Shown: one piece after another, positions 31,310 to 39,971 of the stretch
How the letters are laid out: each line of letters opens with the position of its first letter
How positions within the stretch are numbered: position 1 is the first letter of the stretch
Assembly: GCF_027568395.1 (NCBI RefSeq)
Contig: NZ_JANKZL010000001.1
Location: 460,476-524,475 of the forward strand
Direction: 5' to 3'
Origin: Aminobacter sp. HY435
Lineage (GTDB): Bacteria; Pseudomonadota; Alphaproteobacteria; Rhizobiales; Rhizobiaceae
DNA length: 64,000 nt
Notes under the pieces: generated by a model
Seen by the model: only the letters and a program-made list of their open reading frames with translations
Told to the model about the DNA's origin: nothing
Database searches by the model: none
Made by a program: the position numbers and the translations under genes

Positions 31310-32539
31310 ATGACAACACCACGCAACCCAGAGCAAAAATGGCTGACAGTGGTCGGCATCGGCGAGGACGGTGTAGCGGGTCTCGGCGACGAGGCCAAGC
31401 GAGCGATCTCAGCAGCAAGCCACGTCTTCGGCGGCAAGCGCCACCTGGCGCTCGCAGGAGAACTGATAAAGGGCGAAGCGCGACCCTGGCCAACGCCCTT
31501 CGACAGCGAAATGCGCGACGTCGTCGCCCTGCGTGGCGAAAACGTCTGCGTGCTCGCCTCCGGCGACCCGTTTCTGCACGGCGTCGGCGTCACGTTAGCC
31601 CGCGTAGTCCCGCCGGCCGAAATGCGTGTCCTGCCTGCCCCGTCCGCCTTCTCGCTCGCCGCATCGCGGCTGGGCTGGGCACTGCAGGATGTCGAAACGA
31701 TATCGCTGCACGGCCACGCCATCGACCTGCTCCGCCCGCGCCTGCACCAGGGCGCGCGCATCATCGCGCTCACCTCCGACGGCAACGCACCGGCCCAGAT
31801 CGCAGCGTTGCTCGCTGACAGCGGATTTGGCTTGTCGCGGCTGACGGTGCTTGAAGCGCTCGGCGGTGAAAATGAGTGCATCCGCACCACTGTCGCGGCG
31901 TCTTTCGATGTCGAAAACATCAATCCGCTCAACGTTCTGGCGCTCGAGCTTGAATCGGAACCGCAAGCGCGAATCCTGCCGCTGGCTTCGGGTCTCGCTG
32001 ACGAGTTGTTCGAACACGACGGCCAGATCACCAAGCGCGAGATCCGCGCGGTGACCCTGTCCACCCTCGCCCCGCGCCGTGGGGAGTTGCTGTGGGACAT
32101 CGGCGGCGGCTCGGGCTCGATTTCCATCGAATGGCTGCTTAGCCACCCCTCGCTGCGCGCCATCGCCATCGAACACAACACCGACCGCGCCGACCGCATC
32201 GCGCGCAACGCAGTCGCCTTTGGCGTGCCCGGCTTGAAGGTCGTCCGAGGTGCTGCACCTGACGCGCTCGGCGGCCTGCCCACGCCCGACGTCGTCTTCA
32301 TCGGCGGCGGCGGCTCGGACGCGGGCGTCTTCGATGCGGCAATCGCAGCGCTTCGATCCGGCGGCCGCCTTGTCGCCAACGCCGTCACGCTCGAAATGGA
32401 AACGCTGCTGCTGTCGCGCCATGCCGCGATTGGCGGTGAGCTTCTGCGCCTTCAAGTCTCCCGCGCCGCCCCTGTTGGCTCGATGACCGGCTGGCGGCCG
32501 GCTATGCCGGTCACGCAATGGAGCTGGGTGAAGCCATGA
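31310..32539 (+). CDS. cobL: Precorrin-6Y C5,15-methyltransferase (decarboxylating) CobL
   Basis: A 409-residue bifunctional enzyme. Residues about 1-200 are the CbiE-type tetrapyrrole methylase domain (VVGIGEDGVAGLGDEA, ASGDPFLHGVG). Residues about 230-409 are the CbiT-type methyltransferase/decarboxylase with a SAM-binding DIGGGSGSISIEWL motif. It methylates C5 and C15 and removes the C12 acetate carboxyl. The start at 31310 has AAGGG nine bases upstream, derived from the end of a repeat element. The 3' end overlaps cobE. Confidence 0.94.
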   Translation: MTTPRNPEQKWLTVVGIGEDGVAGLGDEAKRAISAASHVFGGKRHLALAGELIKGEARPWPTPFDSEMRDVVALRGENVCVLASGDPFLHGVGVTLARVVPPAEMRVLPAPSAFSLAASRLGWALQDVETISLHGHAIDLLRPRLHQGARIIALTSDGNAPAQIAALLADSGFGLSRLTVLEALGGENECIRTTVAASFDVENINPLNVLALELESEPQARILPLASGLADELFEHDGQITKREIRAVTLSTLAPRRGELLWDIGGGSGSISIEWLLSHPSLRAIAIEHNTDRADRIARNAVAFGVPGLKVVRGAAPDALGGLPTPDVVFIGGGGSDAGVFDAAIAALRSGGRLVANAVTLEMETLLLSRHAAIGGELLRLQVSRAAPVGSMTGWRPAMPVTQWSWVKP

Positions 32540-32922
32540 TGGTCGCAGGCATTGGCTGCCGCAAGGGCGCGGCGCACGAGGACATTCTTTCGGCAATCGA
32601 GACCGCGCTTGAAGCGCATGGCCTTGCGGTCACGGCACTTTCGGCACTAGCAACCGCAACGCTCAAACGCGACGAACCCGGCATCCTCGCCGCCGCGCGC
32701 CGCCTCGACCTGCCCTTGCTCGTCGTCGACAACGCGTCGCTGGCCGGCGCCGCGCCCCGCACGCTCAGCCATTCGCAAGCCTCGCAGGAAGCGGCGGGCA
32801 CGCCATCGGTCTCGGAAGCGTCGGCGCTCGCCGCCGCCGGTGCGGACGCCACCCTGCTCGGCCCGCGCATATCAGTCGGCCCAGCCACCTGCGCCATCGC
32901 CACTTCTGGAGCCACAGCTTGA
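32536..32922 (+). CDS. cobE: Cobalamin biosynthesis protein CobE
   Basis: A 128-residue protein of the CobE/CbiG C-terminal family ([18 protein letters not shown] at the N-terminus, [13 protein letters not shown] in the middle). Its precise role in the aerobic pathway is unsettled; family members have been proposed to handle corrin intermediates. ATG 32536 overlaps the cobL stop as ATGA. An ATG one codon later is equivalent. The stop overlaps the cobM start. Confidence 0.88.
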   Translation: MMVAGIGCRKGAAHEDILSAIETALEAHGLAVTALSALATATLKRDEPGILAAARRLDLPLLVVDNASLAGAAPRTLSHSQASQEAAGTPSVSEASALAAAGADATLLGPRISVGPATCAIATSGATA

Positions 32923-33683
32923 CCGTTCATTTCATCGGCGCCGGCCCGGGCGCGGCAGACCTCATCACCGTGCGCGGCAGCCGCCTGCTCGGCTCCTGCC
33001 CGGTCTGCCTCTATGCCGGTTCCATCGTTTCGCCGGAGCTTCTGACCTACTGCCCCACCGATGCCCGGCTGGTCGACACGGCACCGATGTCGCTCGACGA
33101 GATCGAGGCCGAGTATATCGCCGCCCACAAGGCGGGCCACGACGTTGCCCGCCTGCATTCGGGCGATCTCTCGGTGTGGAGCGCGGTTGCCGAGCAGATC
33201 CGCCGGCTGGAGAAGCACGGGATTCCCTACACGCTGACCCCAGGCGTCCCCTCCTTCGCCGCGGCTGCTGCCGCGCTGAAGCGCGAGCTGACGATTCCCG
33301 AGGTCGCCCAGAGCCTGGTGCTGACCCGCACCTCCGGCCGCGCCTCGAAGATGCCTCCGGGCGAAACGCTCGCCGGATTCGGCCGCACCGGTGCCACGCT
33401 TGCCGTCCACCTGTCGATCCACGCCATCGACCAGGTCGTGGCGGAGCTGACCCCGCATTACGGCCCGGATTGCCCCGTGGCTGTCGTCTTCCGCGCCTCC
33501 TGGCCGGACGAGCGCATCGTCAGGGGCACGCTGTCGACGATTGCGGCTGAACTGGCCAAGGATCCGATCGAGCGCACCGCCATCATCTTCGTCGGCCAGT
33601 CGCTGGCGGCAGAGGATTTCCGCGAAAGCTCGCTCTACGACGCCTATTATCAGCGCCGCTTCAGGGGTCGCGACGGGCTATGA
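32919..33683 (+). CDS. cobM: Precorrin-4 C11-methyltransferase CobM
   Basis: A 254-residue tetrapyrrole methylase that methylates C11 to give precorrin-5. The [16 protein letters not shown] loop is at residues 5-20, and the [20 protein letters not shown] region lies near residue 87. The start codon is TTG, overlapping the cobE stop as TTGA, like cobJ. Its 3' end overlaps the 3' end of the convergent cbiD by about 34 bases. Confidence 0.93.
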   Translation: MTVHFIGAGPGAADLITVRGSRLLGSCPVCLYAGSIVSPELLTYCPTDARLVDTAPMSLDEIEAEYIAAHKAGHDVARLHSGDLSVWSAVAEQIRRLEKHGIPYTLTPGVPSFAAAAAALKRELTIPEVAQSLVLTRTSGRASKMPPGETLAGFGRTGATLAVHLSIHAIDQVVAELTPHYGPDCPVAVVFRASWPDERIVRGTLSTIAAELAKDPIERTAIIFVGQSLAAEDFRESSLYDAYYQRRFRGRDGL

Positions 33684-34765
33684 GAGGCGGCGAAGGGCGC
33701 ATGCCCCATCAGCTCCCCCTCGCGGTTGAAGACCAGGATCTCGATCGCGATCTCGGAATTGTCGAACACGCTTGCCGCCGTGCGCCAGGCCGCAGCGGCG
33801 ACAGCGTCGCCGATGGCGATGCCGGCCTTGTTCGCCTCGATGAAGGCCTCGGCCACCGTGTTGGCGCCCTTGATGCGGGCTTCGAGTTCGGAGTCAGCGC
33901 CAGCCTCGACCGCGATTGCCGCCAAGCCGTCGAGATCGGCCGAACCGCGGCTCGAATGCAGGTCGAGCAGGCCCTGCGCCAGCTTGGTCATCTTGGCAAC
34001 GCCGCCGGCGATCGTCACCTTGGGCACCGGATGGGCGCGGACGTATTTCAGCATGCCGCCGACGAAATCGCCCATGTCGATCAGCTGCACCTCATGCAGA
34101 CCATGGAATTTTTGGACGGCCATCTCGGAAGCGTTGCCGGTCGAGCCGGCGACATGGTCGAAGCCCATGGCGCGCGCCACGTCGACGCCGCGATGGATGG
34201 AGTGAATCCAGGCCGAGCAGGAATAGGGAATGACGATACCCGTCGTCCCAAGGATCGAAATTCCGCCGAGAATGCCGAGGCGCGGGTTGAGCGTCCTGAG
34301 CGCCATCTCCTCGCCGCCGGCGACGGAAATCTCCACCTCGACGTCGGCGCCCTCGCCCAGCACCTCGGCCACGACACCAGCGATCATCTTGCGCGGCACC
34401 GGGTTGATCGAGGCTTCGCCCGGCGGGATCGGCAGGCCCGGCCGCGTCACCGTGCCGACGCCCTTGCCCGCCTTGAACACAAGGCCGCTGCCGGCAGCGC
34501 CAGGTCGCACCGTGCTCATGACCAGCGCGCCATGGGTGACATCAGGGTCATCCCCGGCGTCCTTGACGATGCCGGCCATCGCCCAGCCGTCGCCGCGCTC
34601 GCTCTTCGCCAGCGCGAAGGACACGTTCTGGCCGCCCGGCAGCACGATCTCCACCGGGTCGGGAAACTGCCCCGTCTTCAATGCCAGACACGCCGCCTTT
34701 GTGGCAGCAGTGGCGCAGGCTCCGGTGGTCCAGCCGCGCTTGAGCGGACGATCTTCTTCATTCAT
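33650..34765 (-). CDS. cbiD: Cobalt-precorrin-5B C1-methyltransferase CbiD
   Basis: A 371-residue CbiD family protein that methylates C1 and releases the extruded two-carbon fragment. The N-terminal [18 protein letters not shown] signature and [20 protein letters not shown] near residue 90 are characteristic. CbiD is best known from the oxygen-independent pathway. Here it lies in a CobG-type aerobic cluster lacking cobF, and probably performs the CobF step. The start at 34765 ([11 protein letters not shown]) leaves 53 bases to the divergent cobA gene. It has no strong ribosome site, and ATGs further upstream are possible. Confidence 0.9.
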   Translation of the reverse strand: MNEEDRPLKRGWTTGACATAATKAACLALKTGQFPDPVEIVLPGGQNVSFALAKSERGDGWAMAGIVKDAGDDPDVTHGALVMSTVRPGAAGSGLVFKAGKGVGTVTRPGLPIPPGEASINPVPRKMIAGVVAEVLGEGADVEVEISVAGGEEMALRTLNPRLGILGGISILGTTGIVIPYSCSAWIHSIHRGVDVARAMGFDHVAGSTGNASEMAVQKFHGLHEVQLIDMGDFVGGMLKYVRAHPVPKVTIAGGVAKMTKLAQGLLDLHSSRGSADLDGLAAIAVEAGADSELEARIKGANTVAEAFIEANKAGIAIGDAVAAAAWRTAASVFDNSEIAIEILVFNREGELMGHAPFAASHSPSRPLKRR

Positions 34766-34818
34766 GACGCGATCTATAGGCTGGCACAGCCTGTGCGTCA
34801 TCGGCGAAAGCGACACGC

Positions 34819-35604
34819 ATGACACTCGAAAGCGCTATCGCGCGTTTGAACTACAAGCAACACGTGCTGGAACCGGGCCACGTCTGGCTTGCAGGCGCCG
34901 GTCCCGGCGATCCTGGCCTGCTGACGCTCGACGTGCTGTCGGCGCTCGCCCAGGCCGATGCGCTGGTGCATGACGCGCTGGTGTCGCCCGAAATCGTCGC
35001 GGTTGCCGAGCAGGCGGAAAAGTTCTTCGTCGGCAAACGCGGCGGCCGGCTGTCGATCCCGCAGGGTGACATCAATGCGCTTCTGGTGAAACTGGCGCGC
35101 GAAGGCCGCAAGGTCGTGCGGCTCAAGGGCGGCCACCCCTTCGTCTTCGGCCGCGGCGCCGAGGAAGCGCTGGTGCTGACCCGAGAGAACATTCCCTGGC
35201 GCGTGCTCTCTGGCATCACCTCGGCCTTCGGCGGTCTCTCCTCCGCAGGCATCCCCGCCACCATGCGCGGCGTCAACGGCGCGATCATCCTCGCCACCGG
35301 CTTTGCGGCGGTCAGCGACGACCGGCCCGACTGGGCGGCCCTTGCCCGCACCGGCCAGCCCATCGTCATCTATATGGGCCTGACCCACATGGCCGAGACG
35401 GTGGCCGATCTGATGCGCGGTGGCCTGTCGGTCGACACACCAGCCGCCTTCGTCGAGAACGCCTCGACGCCGGAGGAGCGCACGGTCACCGCCACGCTCG
35501 GCACCCTGGTCGCCACCGCCGAGCGCGAACAGGTCGTCTCGCCGGCCCTCATCGTGGTCGGCGGCATCGTTGCGCTGCGCGCCGAGCTGATGGGGCAAAA
35601 ATGA
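34819..35604 (+). CDS. cobA: Uroporphyrinogen-III C-methyltransferase CobA
   Basis: A 261-residue SUMT that methylates C2 and C7 of uroporphyrinogen III, making precorrin-2 and committing it to B12 or siroheme. Hallmarks are GAGPGDPGLLTLDVL, VRLKGGHPFVFGRGAEE near residue 94 and GITSAFGGLSSAGIPATMR near 132. It has no CysG-like dehydrogenase/ferrochelatase domain. It is divergent from cbiD and overlaps cobB by ATGA. Confidence 0.94.
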   Translation: MTLESAIARLNYKQHVLEPGHVWLAGAGPGDPGLLTLDVLSALAQADALVHDALVSPEIVAVAEQAEKFFVGKRGGRLSIPQGDINALLVKLAREGRKVVRLKGGHPFVFGRGAEEALVLTRENIPWRVLSGITSAFGGLSSAGIPATMRGVNGAIILATGFAAVSDDRPDWAALARTGQPIVIYMGLTHMAETVADLMRGGLSVDTPAAFVENASTPEERTVTATLGTLVATAEREQVVSPALIVVGGIVALRAELMGQK

Positions 35605-36914
35605 CGGCGCGTGGGCTGATCATCGGCGCGCCGCGCTCGGGCTCCGGCAAGACCAGCGTCACCATCGGCCTGCTGCGCGCGCTCGCGCGGCGCGGCATCA
35701 AGGTGCGCGGCGCGAAATCGGGGCCGGACTACATCGATCCCGGTTTCCACGCTGCCGCCACCGGCCTGCCCGGCGTCAATCTCGACAGCTGGGCCATGGC
35801 GCCGTCGCTGCTCAACGCGCTTGCCACCGATGCATCGTCCGAAGCCGAGATGGTGATCCTCGAAAGCGCCATGGGCCTGTTCGACGGCATTCCCTCGGAG
35901 AAAGGCCGCTCGGGTGCGGCAGCCGACCTCGCCCGCCTCTACGGCCTGCCGGTGCTGCTGGTGCTCGACGTCTCCGGCCAGTCGCAGACATCGGCCGCCA
36001 TCGCCAAGGGTTTTGCCACCTATGACCCCGATGTCCGCATCGCGGGTGTCGTGCTGAACAGGCTCGGCAGTGACCGCCACCGCAAGCTTGCCGGCGACGC
36101 CATCGAAGCGCTCGGCCTGCCCGTCGTCGGCGCCATCCTGCGCGACCCGACCTTGTCGATCCCCGAACGCCATCTCGGCCTCGTCCAGGCCGAGGAACAC
36201 GCCGATCTGATCGCCCACATCGACAAGCTCGCCGACATGGTCGAGCGCTCGCTCGACCTCGACGCGATCATCGAGTTGGCAACCCCGCTCGAACCGCTAT
36301 CAGGCGATCAATCCTACGCCCTGCCGCCCCCCGGCCAGCGCATAGCGCTGGCCCAAGATGCCGCCTTCACCTTCCTTTATCCGCATATCGCAGCCCACTG
36401 GCGCGCCATGGGGGCAGAGCTTGTGCCGTTCTCGCCGCTCGCCGACCAGGCGCCAGATTCCTCCTGCGACGTCTGCTGGCTTCCGGGCGGCTATCCCGAG
36501 CTGCATCCCGCTCGCCTCGCCGCCGCCAGCAATTTTCTCACTGGCACACGCCGTTTCGCCGAAACCAACCCGGTTCACGGCGAGTGCGGCGGCTTCATGG
36601 TGCTGGGCGAGAGCATCGAGGACGCAGAGGGGTTGACGCACCCCATGCTCGGCCTGCTCGGCCACGCCACCAGCTTCGCCAAGCGCAAGATGAACCTCGG
36701 CTACCGCCAGGCGAGGCTTTCGGCACCCTGCCCGCTCGGAGGCACAGGCAGCGTCATCCGTGGCCACGAATTCCACTATGCCCAGACGGTCGAGCGTGGC
36801 GACGACACGCCTCTGGGCGAACTGGCCGATGGCCAGGGCAATCCGCTCGGCAGCTTCGGCGGTCGGCGCGGCCACGTCACCGGCACATTCTTCCACGCGA
36901 TCGCCAAGAGCTGA
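35601..36914 (+). CDS. cobB: Hydrogenobyrinic acid a,c-diamide synthase CobB
   Basis: A 437-residue ATP- and glutamine-dependent amidotransferase. The N-terminal P-loop-like GAPRSGSGKTSVTIGLL lies at residues 9-25. The C-terminal type I glutamine amidotransferase domain has the nucleophile in VHGECGGFMVLGES near residue 332. It amidates the a and c side chains, producing the substrate of the CobN chelatase. It overlaps cobA and is separated from cobS by one base. Confidence 0.94.
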   Translation: MTARGLIIGAPRSGSGKTSVTIGLLRALARRGIKVRGAKSGPDYIDPGFHAAATGLPGVNLDSWAMAPSLLNALATDASSEAEMVILESAMGLFDGIPSEKGRSGAAADLARLYGLPVLLVLDVSGQSQTSAAIAKGFATYDPDVRIAGVVLNRLGSDRHRKLAGDAIEALGLPVVGAILRDPTLSIPERHLGLVQAEEHADLIAHIDKLADMVERSLDLDAIIELATPLEPLSGDQSYALPPPGQRIALAQDAAFTFLYPHIAAHWRAMGAELVPFSPLADQAPDSSCDVCWLPGGYPELHPARLAAASNFLTGTRRFAETNPVHGECGGFMVLGESIEDAEGLTHPMLGLLGHATSFAKRKMNLGYRQARLSAPCPLGGTGSVIRGHEFHYAQTVERGDDTPLGELADGQGNPLGSFGGRRGHVTGTFFHAIAKS

Positions 36915-36915
36915 G

Positions 36916-37674
36916 ATGAGCACCCCGGGGACGATCTTCGACGACATCCGCATCGGCCTCGTGTTCTTCACGCGGCTGCCGCTGCCGCATTTCGAGGTCA
37001 AGGACCGCTCGTTCGCCGACGCCATCTGGACCGCACCCTTGGTCGGCTTCGCTGTGGCTCTCCTGGCCTGGCTCGTCTTCGCTGCCGGCAATGCCCTCGG
37101 CCTCGCCGAGGGACCGTCCGCAGCGTTGGCAATCGCCGCCACGATGCTGGTCACCGGGTGCCTGCATGAGGACGGTCTGTCGGACACTGCCGACGGCTTC
37201 GGCGGCGGACGCACGCGCGAGCGCAAGCTCGAGATCATGCGTGACAGCCGCATCGGCAGCTATGGCGCGGCAGCACTGGTGCTTGCCATCCTGGCGCGCT
37301 GGAGCGCGATCGTCGAAATCGAAGATCCGGCACCGGTCTTCGCCGCCCTCGTCGCCGCCCATGTCGGCTCGCGCGCGCTAATCCCTGCCTTCATGCGTCA
37401 CCTGCCGCAGGCGCGCGTCGACGGTCTTGCAGCCGGCGTCGGCGCGGTTACCGACGGGGTCGTGATCGCAGCCCTCGCCATCGGCGCGGTCGGCCTGCTC
37501 TTCCTCGGCCTCAAGGGCGCGGTCGTCGCGGCGCTCTGTCTCGCCATCCTCTTCTTCGCCTTCAGAAAGCTCAGCCTCGCCCAGATCGGCGGCCAGAGCG
37601 GCGACACCATCGGCGCCCTGCAGCAACTGGCCGAAATCGCCCTGCTGTTTGTCGCATCTGCCATCCTTGCTTGA
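36916..37674 (+). CDS. cobS: Adenosylcobinamide-GDP ribazoletransferase
   Basis: A 252-residue integral membrane cobalamin synthase (CobV in Pseudomonas denitrificans naming). It joins adenosylcobinamide-GDP and alpha-ribazole in the last assembly step. The family motif HEDGLSDTADGFGGGRTRERKLEIMRD is seen around residues 75-101, with several hydrophobic helices. Upstream in-frame ATGs lie inside cobB and are not used. It must not be confused with the cobaltochelatase subunit also named CobS. Confidence 0.92.
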   Translation: MSTPGTIFDDIRIGLVFFTRLPLPHFEVKDRSFADAIWTAPLVGFAVALLAWLVFAAGNALGLAEGPSAALAIAATMLVTGCLHEDGLSDTADGFGGGRTRERKLEIMRDSRIGSYGAAALVLAILARWSAIVEIEDPAPVFAALVAAHVGSRALIPAFMRHLPQARVDGLAAGVGAVTDGVVIAALAIGAVGLLFLGLKGAVVAALCLAILFFAFRKLSLAQIGGQSGDTIGALQQLAEIALLFVASAILA

Positions 37675-37698
37675 TTCTGTTTTGGAGTATTCGCTGCC

Positions 37699-38709
37699 AT
37701 GGCCTTCAAATCGCTCGATGAATTGCGCAAAGCCTGCCTCTACCTGCCGGCCGGCAGCGATGCTGCCGCAGACGCCGTCGCCCGCCGCCAGGACACGCTG
37801 ACCAAGCCGCGCGGCAGCCTCGGCAAGCTCGAATCCATCGCCGCCTGGCTCGGCCGCTGGCAGGGTCGCGACATGCCCAGGCTCGACAAGGTCAAGGTCA
37901 TCGTCTTTGCCGGCAATCATGGCGTCACGGCGCAAGGCGTGTCGGCCTTCCCGTCCGAAGTCACTGTCCAGATGGTCGCCAATTTCGCCGGCGGGGGTGC
38001 TGCCATCAACCAGCTTGCACGCCTCGCCGGTGCCGAGCTCGCGGTCATCCCGCTCGAACTCGACCGTCCGACCGGAGATCTCACCCAGGCGTCGGCGATG
38101 GACGAAGCCGACTTCCTCACTGCTGTCTCGACCGGCTACGACGCTGTGACGCCGGATCTCGACCTCGTCTGCTTCGGCGAGATGGGCATCGGCAACACCA
38201 CCCCGGCAGCGGCCATCGCTGCAGGGCTGTTCGGCGGCACCGGCCGCGACTGGGCCGGACGTGGCACCGGCGTCGATGACACCGGCCTCTCGCGCAAGTT
38301 CGCCGCCATCGACGCCGGCCTCGCCCGTCACGCCGCAACCCTTGCCGATCCACTGGCGGTGGCCGCCAATCTCGGCGGCCGTGAGCTCGCCGCCATCCTT
38401 GGCGCCACGCTCGCCGCGCGCCACCGCAATGTGCCCGTCCTGCTCGACGGCTTCGTCGTCACCGCAGCAGCTGCGCCGCTGGCCAAGCTCCACCCCGAAG
38501 GCCTCGCGCACACGCTGTCCGCGCACGTCTCGGCCGAGGCCGGCCACCGCCAGTTGCTTGAAGCCCTTCAGCTTGCACCGCTGCTCGACATGGGCATGCG
38601 CCTCGGCGAGGGATCGGGCGCCTGCCTGGCGGTCAACCTCGTTCGTTCGGCGCTCGAATGCCACGCGAGAATGGCGAGCTTCGCCGAAGCCGGCGTCTCC
38701 GACAAATAG
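37699..38709 (+). CDS. cobT: Nicotinate-nucleotide--dimethylbenzimidazole phosphoribosyltransferase
   Basis: A 336-residue enzyme (CobU in P. denitrificans naming) that makes alpha-ribazole 5'-phosphate from NaMN and dimethylbenzimidazole. Conserved segments are KPRGSLGKLESIAAWL near residue 35, VFAGNHGVTAQGVSAFP near 72 and FGEMGIGNTTPAAAIAAGL near 157. It is the last gene of the cob run, 24 bases after cobS, and is followed by a hairpin. It is unrelated to the chelatase subunit CobT. Confidence 0.94.
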   Translation: MAFKSLDELRKACLYLPAGSDAAADAVARRQDTLTKPRGSLGKLESIAAWLGRWQGRDMPRLDKVKVIVFAGNHGVTAQGVSAFPSEVTVQMVANFAGGGAAINQLARLAGAELAVIPLELDRPTGDLTQASAMDEADFLTAVSTGYDAVTPDLDLVCFGEMGIGNTTPAAAIAAGLFGGTGRDWAGRGTGVDDTGLSRKFAAIDAGLARHAATLADPLAVAANLGGRELAAILGATLAARHRNVPVLLDGFVVTAAAAPLAKLHPEGLAHTLSAHVSAEAGHRQLLEALQLAPLLDMGMRLGEGSGACLAVNLVRSALECHARMASFAEAGVSDK

Positions 38710-38744
38710 TCTGGAATTTCTGGCCGGGCTGCGCCACGACCGAA

Positions 38745-38771
38745 GCGGTGGAAAATGATTTCTTCCACCGC
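38745..38771 (+). terminator. Hairpin after cobT, probable terminator
   Basis: GCGGTGGAA, a nine-base loop and TTCCACCGC form a perfect 9-bp stem about 35 bases after the cobT stop. No T-run follows, so termination may need Rho or the hairpin may only protect the mRNA 3' end. Confidence 0.45.
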
Positions 38772-38855
38772 GCAAACCAAGAGAAGAAAATTTCCTCTTA
38801 TGCAGCAGAGGCAACTGGCCTCTGCCTCTACCTGACACGGGCTCCCGATTATCTT

Positions 38856-38880
38856 GCGGCAAAGTTTAGCCATTTGCCGC
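38856..38880. promoter_or_regulatory. Inverted repeat just upstream of the sulfate-binding protein gene
   Basis: GCGGCAAA (38856-38863) and TTTGCCGC (38873-38880) are perfect inverted arms nine bases apart, ending 21 bases before the ATG. They could be an operator for a sulfur regulator or a hairpin in the leader mRNA, next to the ribosome site CAGGAG. Confidence 0.4.
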
Positions 38881-38901
38881 TTGTCTCAGGAGAATGCCCC
38901 C

Positions 38902-39888
38902 ATGAAACGCTACCTACTCGTCGGCGCTGCTGTCGCTGCGATCCTCGCCGGCCCACTGCAGGCCAATGCCGCAGACAAGCTGCTCAACGCATCCTATGAC
39001 GTCGCCCGCGAGCTGTTTGCCGCTGAAAACGCCGCCTTCATCGCAAAGAATGCCGCCATCACCGTCGACCAGTCGCATGCCGGCACCTCCAAGCAGGCGC
39101 GCGCCATCGTCGAGGGGCTTGAAGCCGACGTCGTCACCTTCAACCAGGTCACCGACATCGAATTCCTGGTCAAGAACGGCTTTGTATCGGACGACTGGAA
39201 GCAGGATTTCGCCAATCAGGCTTCGCCCTTTTATTCGCTGCCGTCCTTCCTCGTCCGCGCCGGCAACCCCAAGGGCATCAAGGACTGGTCCGATCTCGTC
39301 CGCGACGACGTCAAGGTGATCTTCCCCAACCCCAAGACCTCGGGCAATGCGCGCTACACCTATCTCGCGGCCACCGCCTACGCCAAGGAGGCGTTCAAAG
39401 GCGACGACGCCAAGGTCAAGGAGTTCGTGGCCAAGCTGTTCGACAACGTGCCGGTGTTCGACACCGGTGGCCGCGCCGCCACCACCACCTTCGTCGAGCG
39501 CAACATCGGCGACGTGCTGATCACCTTCGAGGCCGAGACCCGCTCGATCGCCAAGGAATACGGTTCCGACAAGGTCGAGAGCGTCATCCCCTCGGTCAGC
39601 CTGCTCGCCGAGTTCCCGGTCGCTATCGTCGACAAGGTCGTCGACAAGCGCGGCTCGCGCGATCTGGCCAAGTCCTACCTCGACTTCCTCTACGCCGCCG
39701 AAGGCCAGCGCATCGCCGCCCAGCACGGCAACCGCGTCCACGACGCGGCGGTCACCGCCGAATTCAAGGACCAGTTTCCCGAGGTTCGCCTCGTCACCGT
39801 CGAAGACGTGTTCGGCGGCTGGGACAAGGTCCAGAAGGAACATTTCGGTTCGGGCGGCCTGCTTGAAGAGATCTACGGCGAGCGTTGA
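38902..39888 (+). CDS. sbp: Sulfate ABC transporter, periplasmic sulfate-binding protein
   Basis: A 328-residue periplasmic binding protein with a signal peptide (MKRYLLVGAAVAAILAGP, cleavage after ANA near residue 23). The Sbp/CysP signature NASYDVARELFAAENAAF is near residue 28 and QSHAGTSKQARAIVEGLEADV near 58. It captures sulfate or thiosulfate for the CysTWA permease encoded downstream. CAGGAG precedes the start. A strong hairpin separates it from cysT, which usually raises binding-protein mRNA over permease mRNA. Confidence 0.93.
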   Translation: MKRYLLVGAAVAAILAGPLQANAADKLLNASYDVARELFAAENAAFIAKNAAITVDQSHAGTSKQARAIVEGLEADVVTFNQVTDIEFLVKNGFVSDDWKQDFANQASPFYSLPSFLVRAGNPKGIKDWSDLVRDDVKVIFPNPKTSGNARYTYLAATAYAKEAFKGDDAKVKEFVAKLFDNVPVFDTGGRAATTTFVERNIGDVLITFEAETRSIAKEYGSDKVESVIPSVSLLAEFPVAIVDKVVDKRGSRDLAKSYLDFLYAAEGQRIAAQHGNRVHDAAVTAEFKDQFPEVRLVTVEDVFGGWDKVQKEHFGSGGLLEEIYGER

Positions 39889-39916
39889 CCGTAACCTCCC
39901 CCTGCTGTTGAAAATT

Positions 39917-39942
39917 GGAAAGCCGGTCTACGCCGGCTTTCC
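39917..39942 (+). terminator. Intercistronic hairpin between sbp and cysT
   Basis: GGAAAGCCGG, loop TCTACG and CCGGCTTTCC form a perfect 10-bp stem 28 bases after the sbp stop. The descending arm ends CTTTCC with only a short T-rich tail, so partial termination or 3'-end protection of sbp mRNA is more likely than full termination. Confidence 0.5.
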
Positions 39943-39971
39943 TCGTTGAAGTTTCGAAGGAAGGCATATCA

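Noticed and set aside
34951..35604. Possible CysG-like fusion at cobA
   Set aside because: The protein is 261 residues and holds only the methyltransferase domain; no dehydrogenase/chelatase domain is encoded on either side.
37378..38862. 494-codon minus-strand frame opposite cobT
   Set aside because: Shadow of cobT and cobS with biased composition and no start signal.
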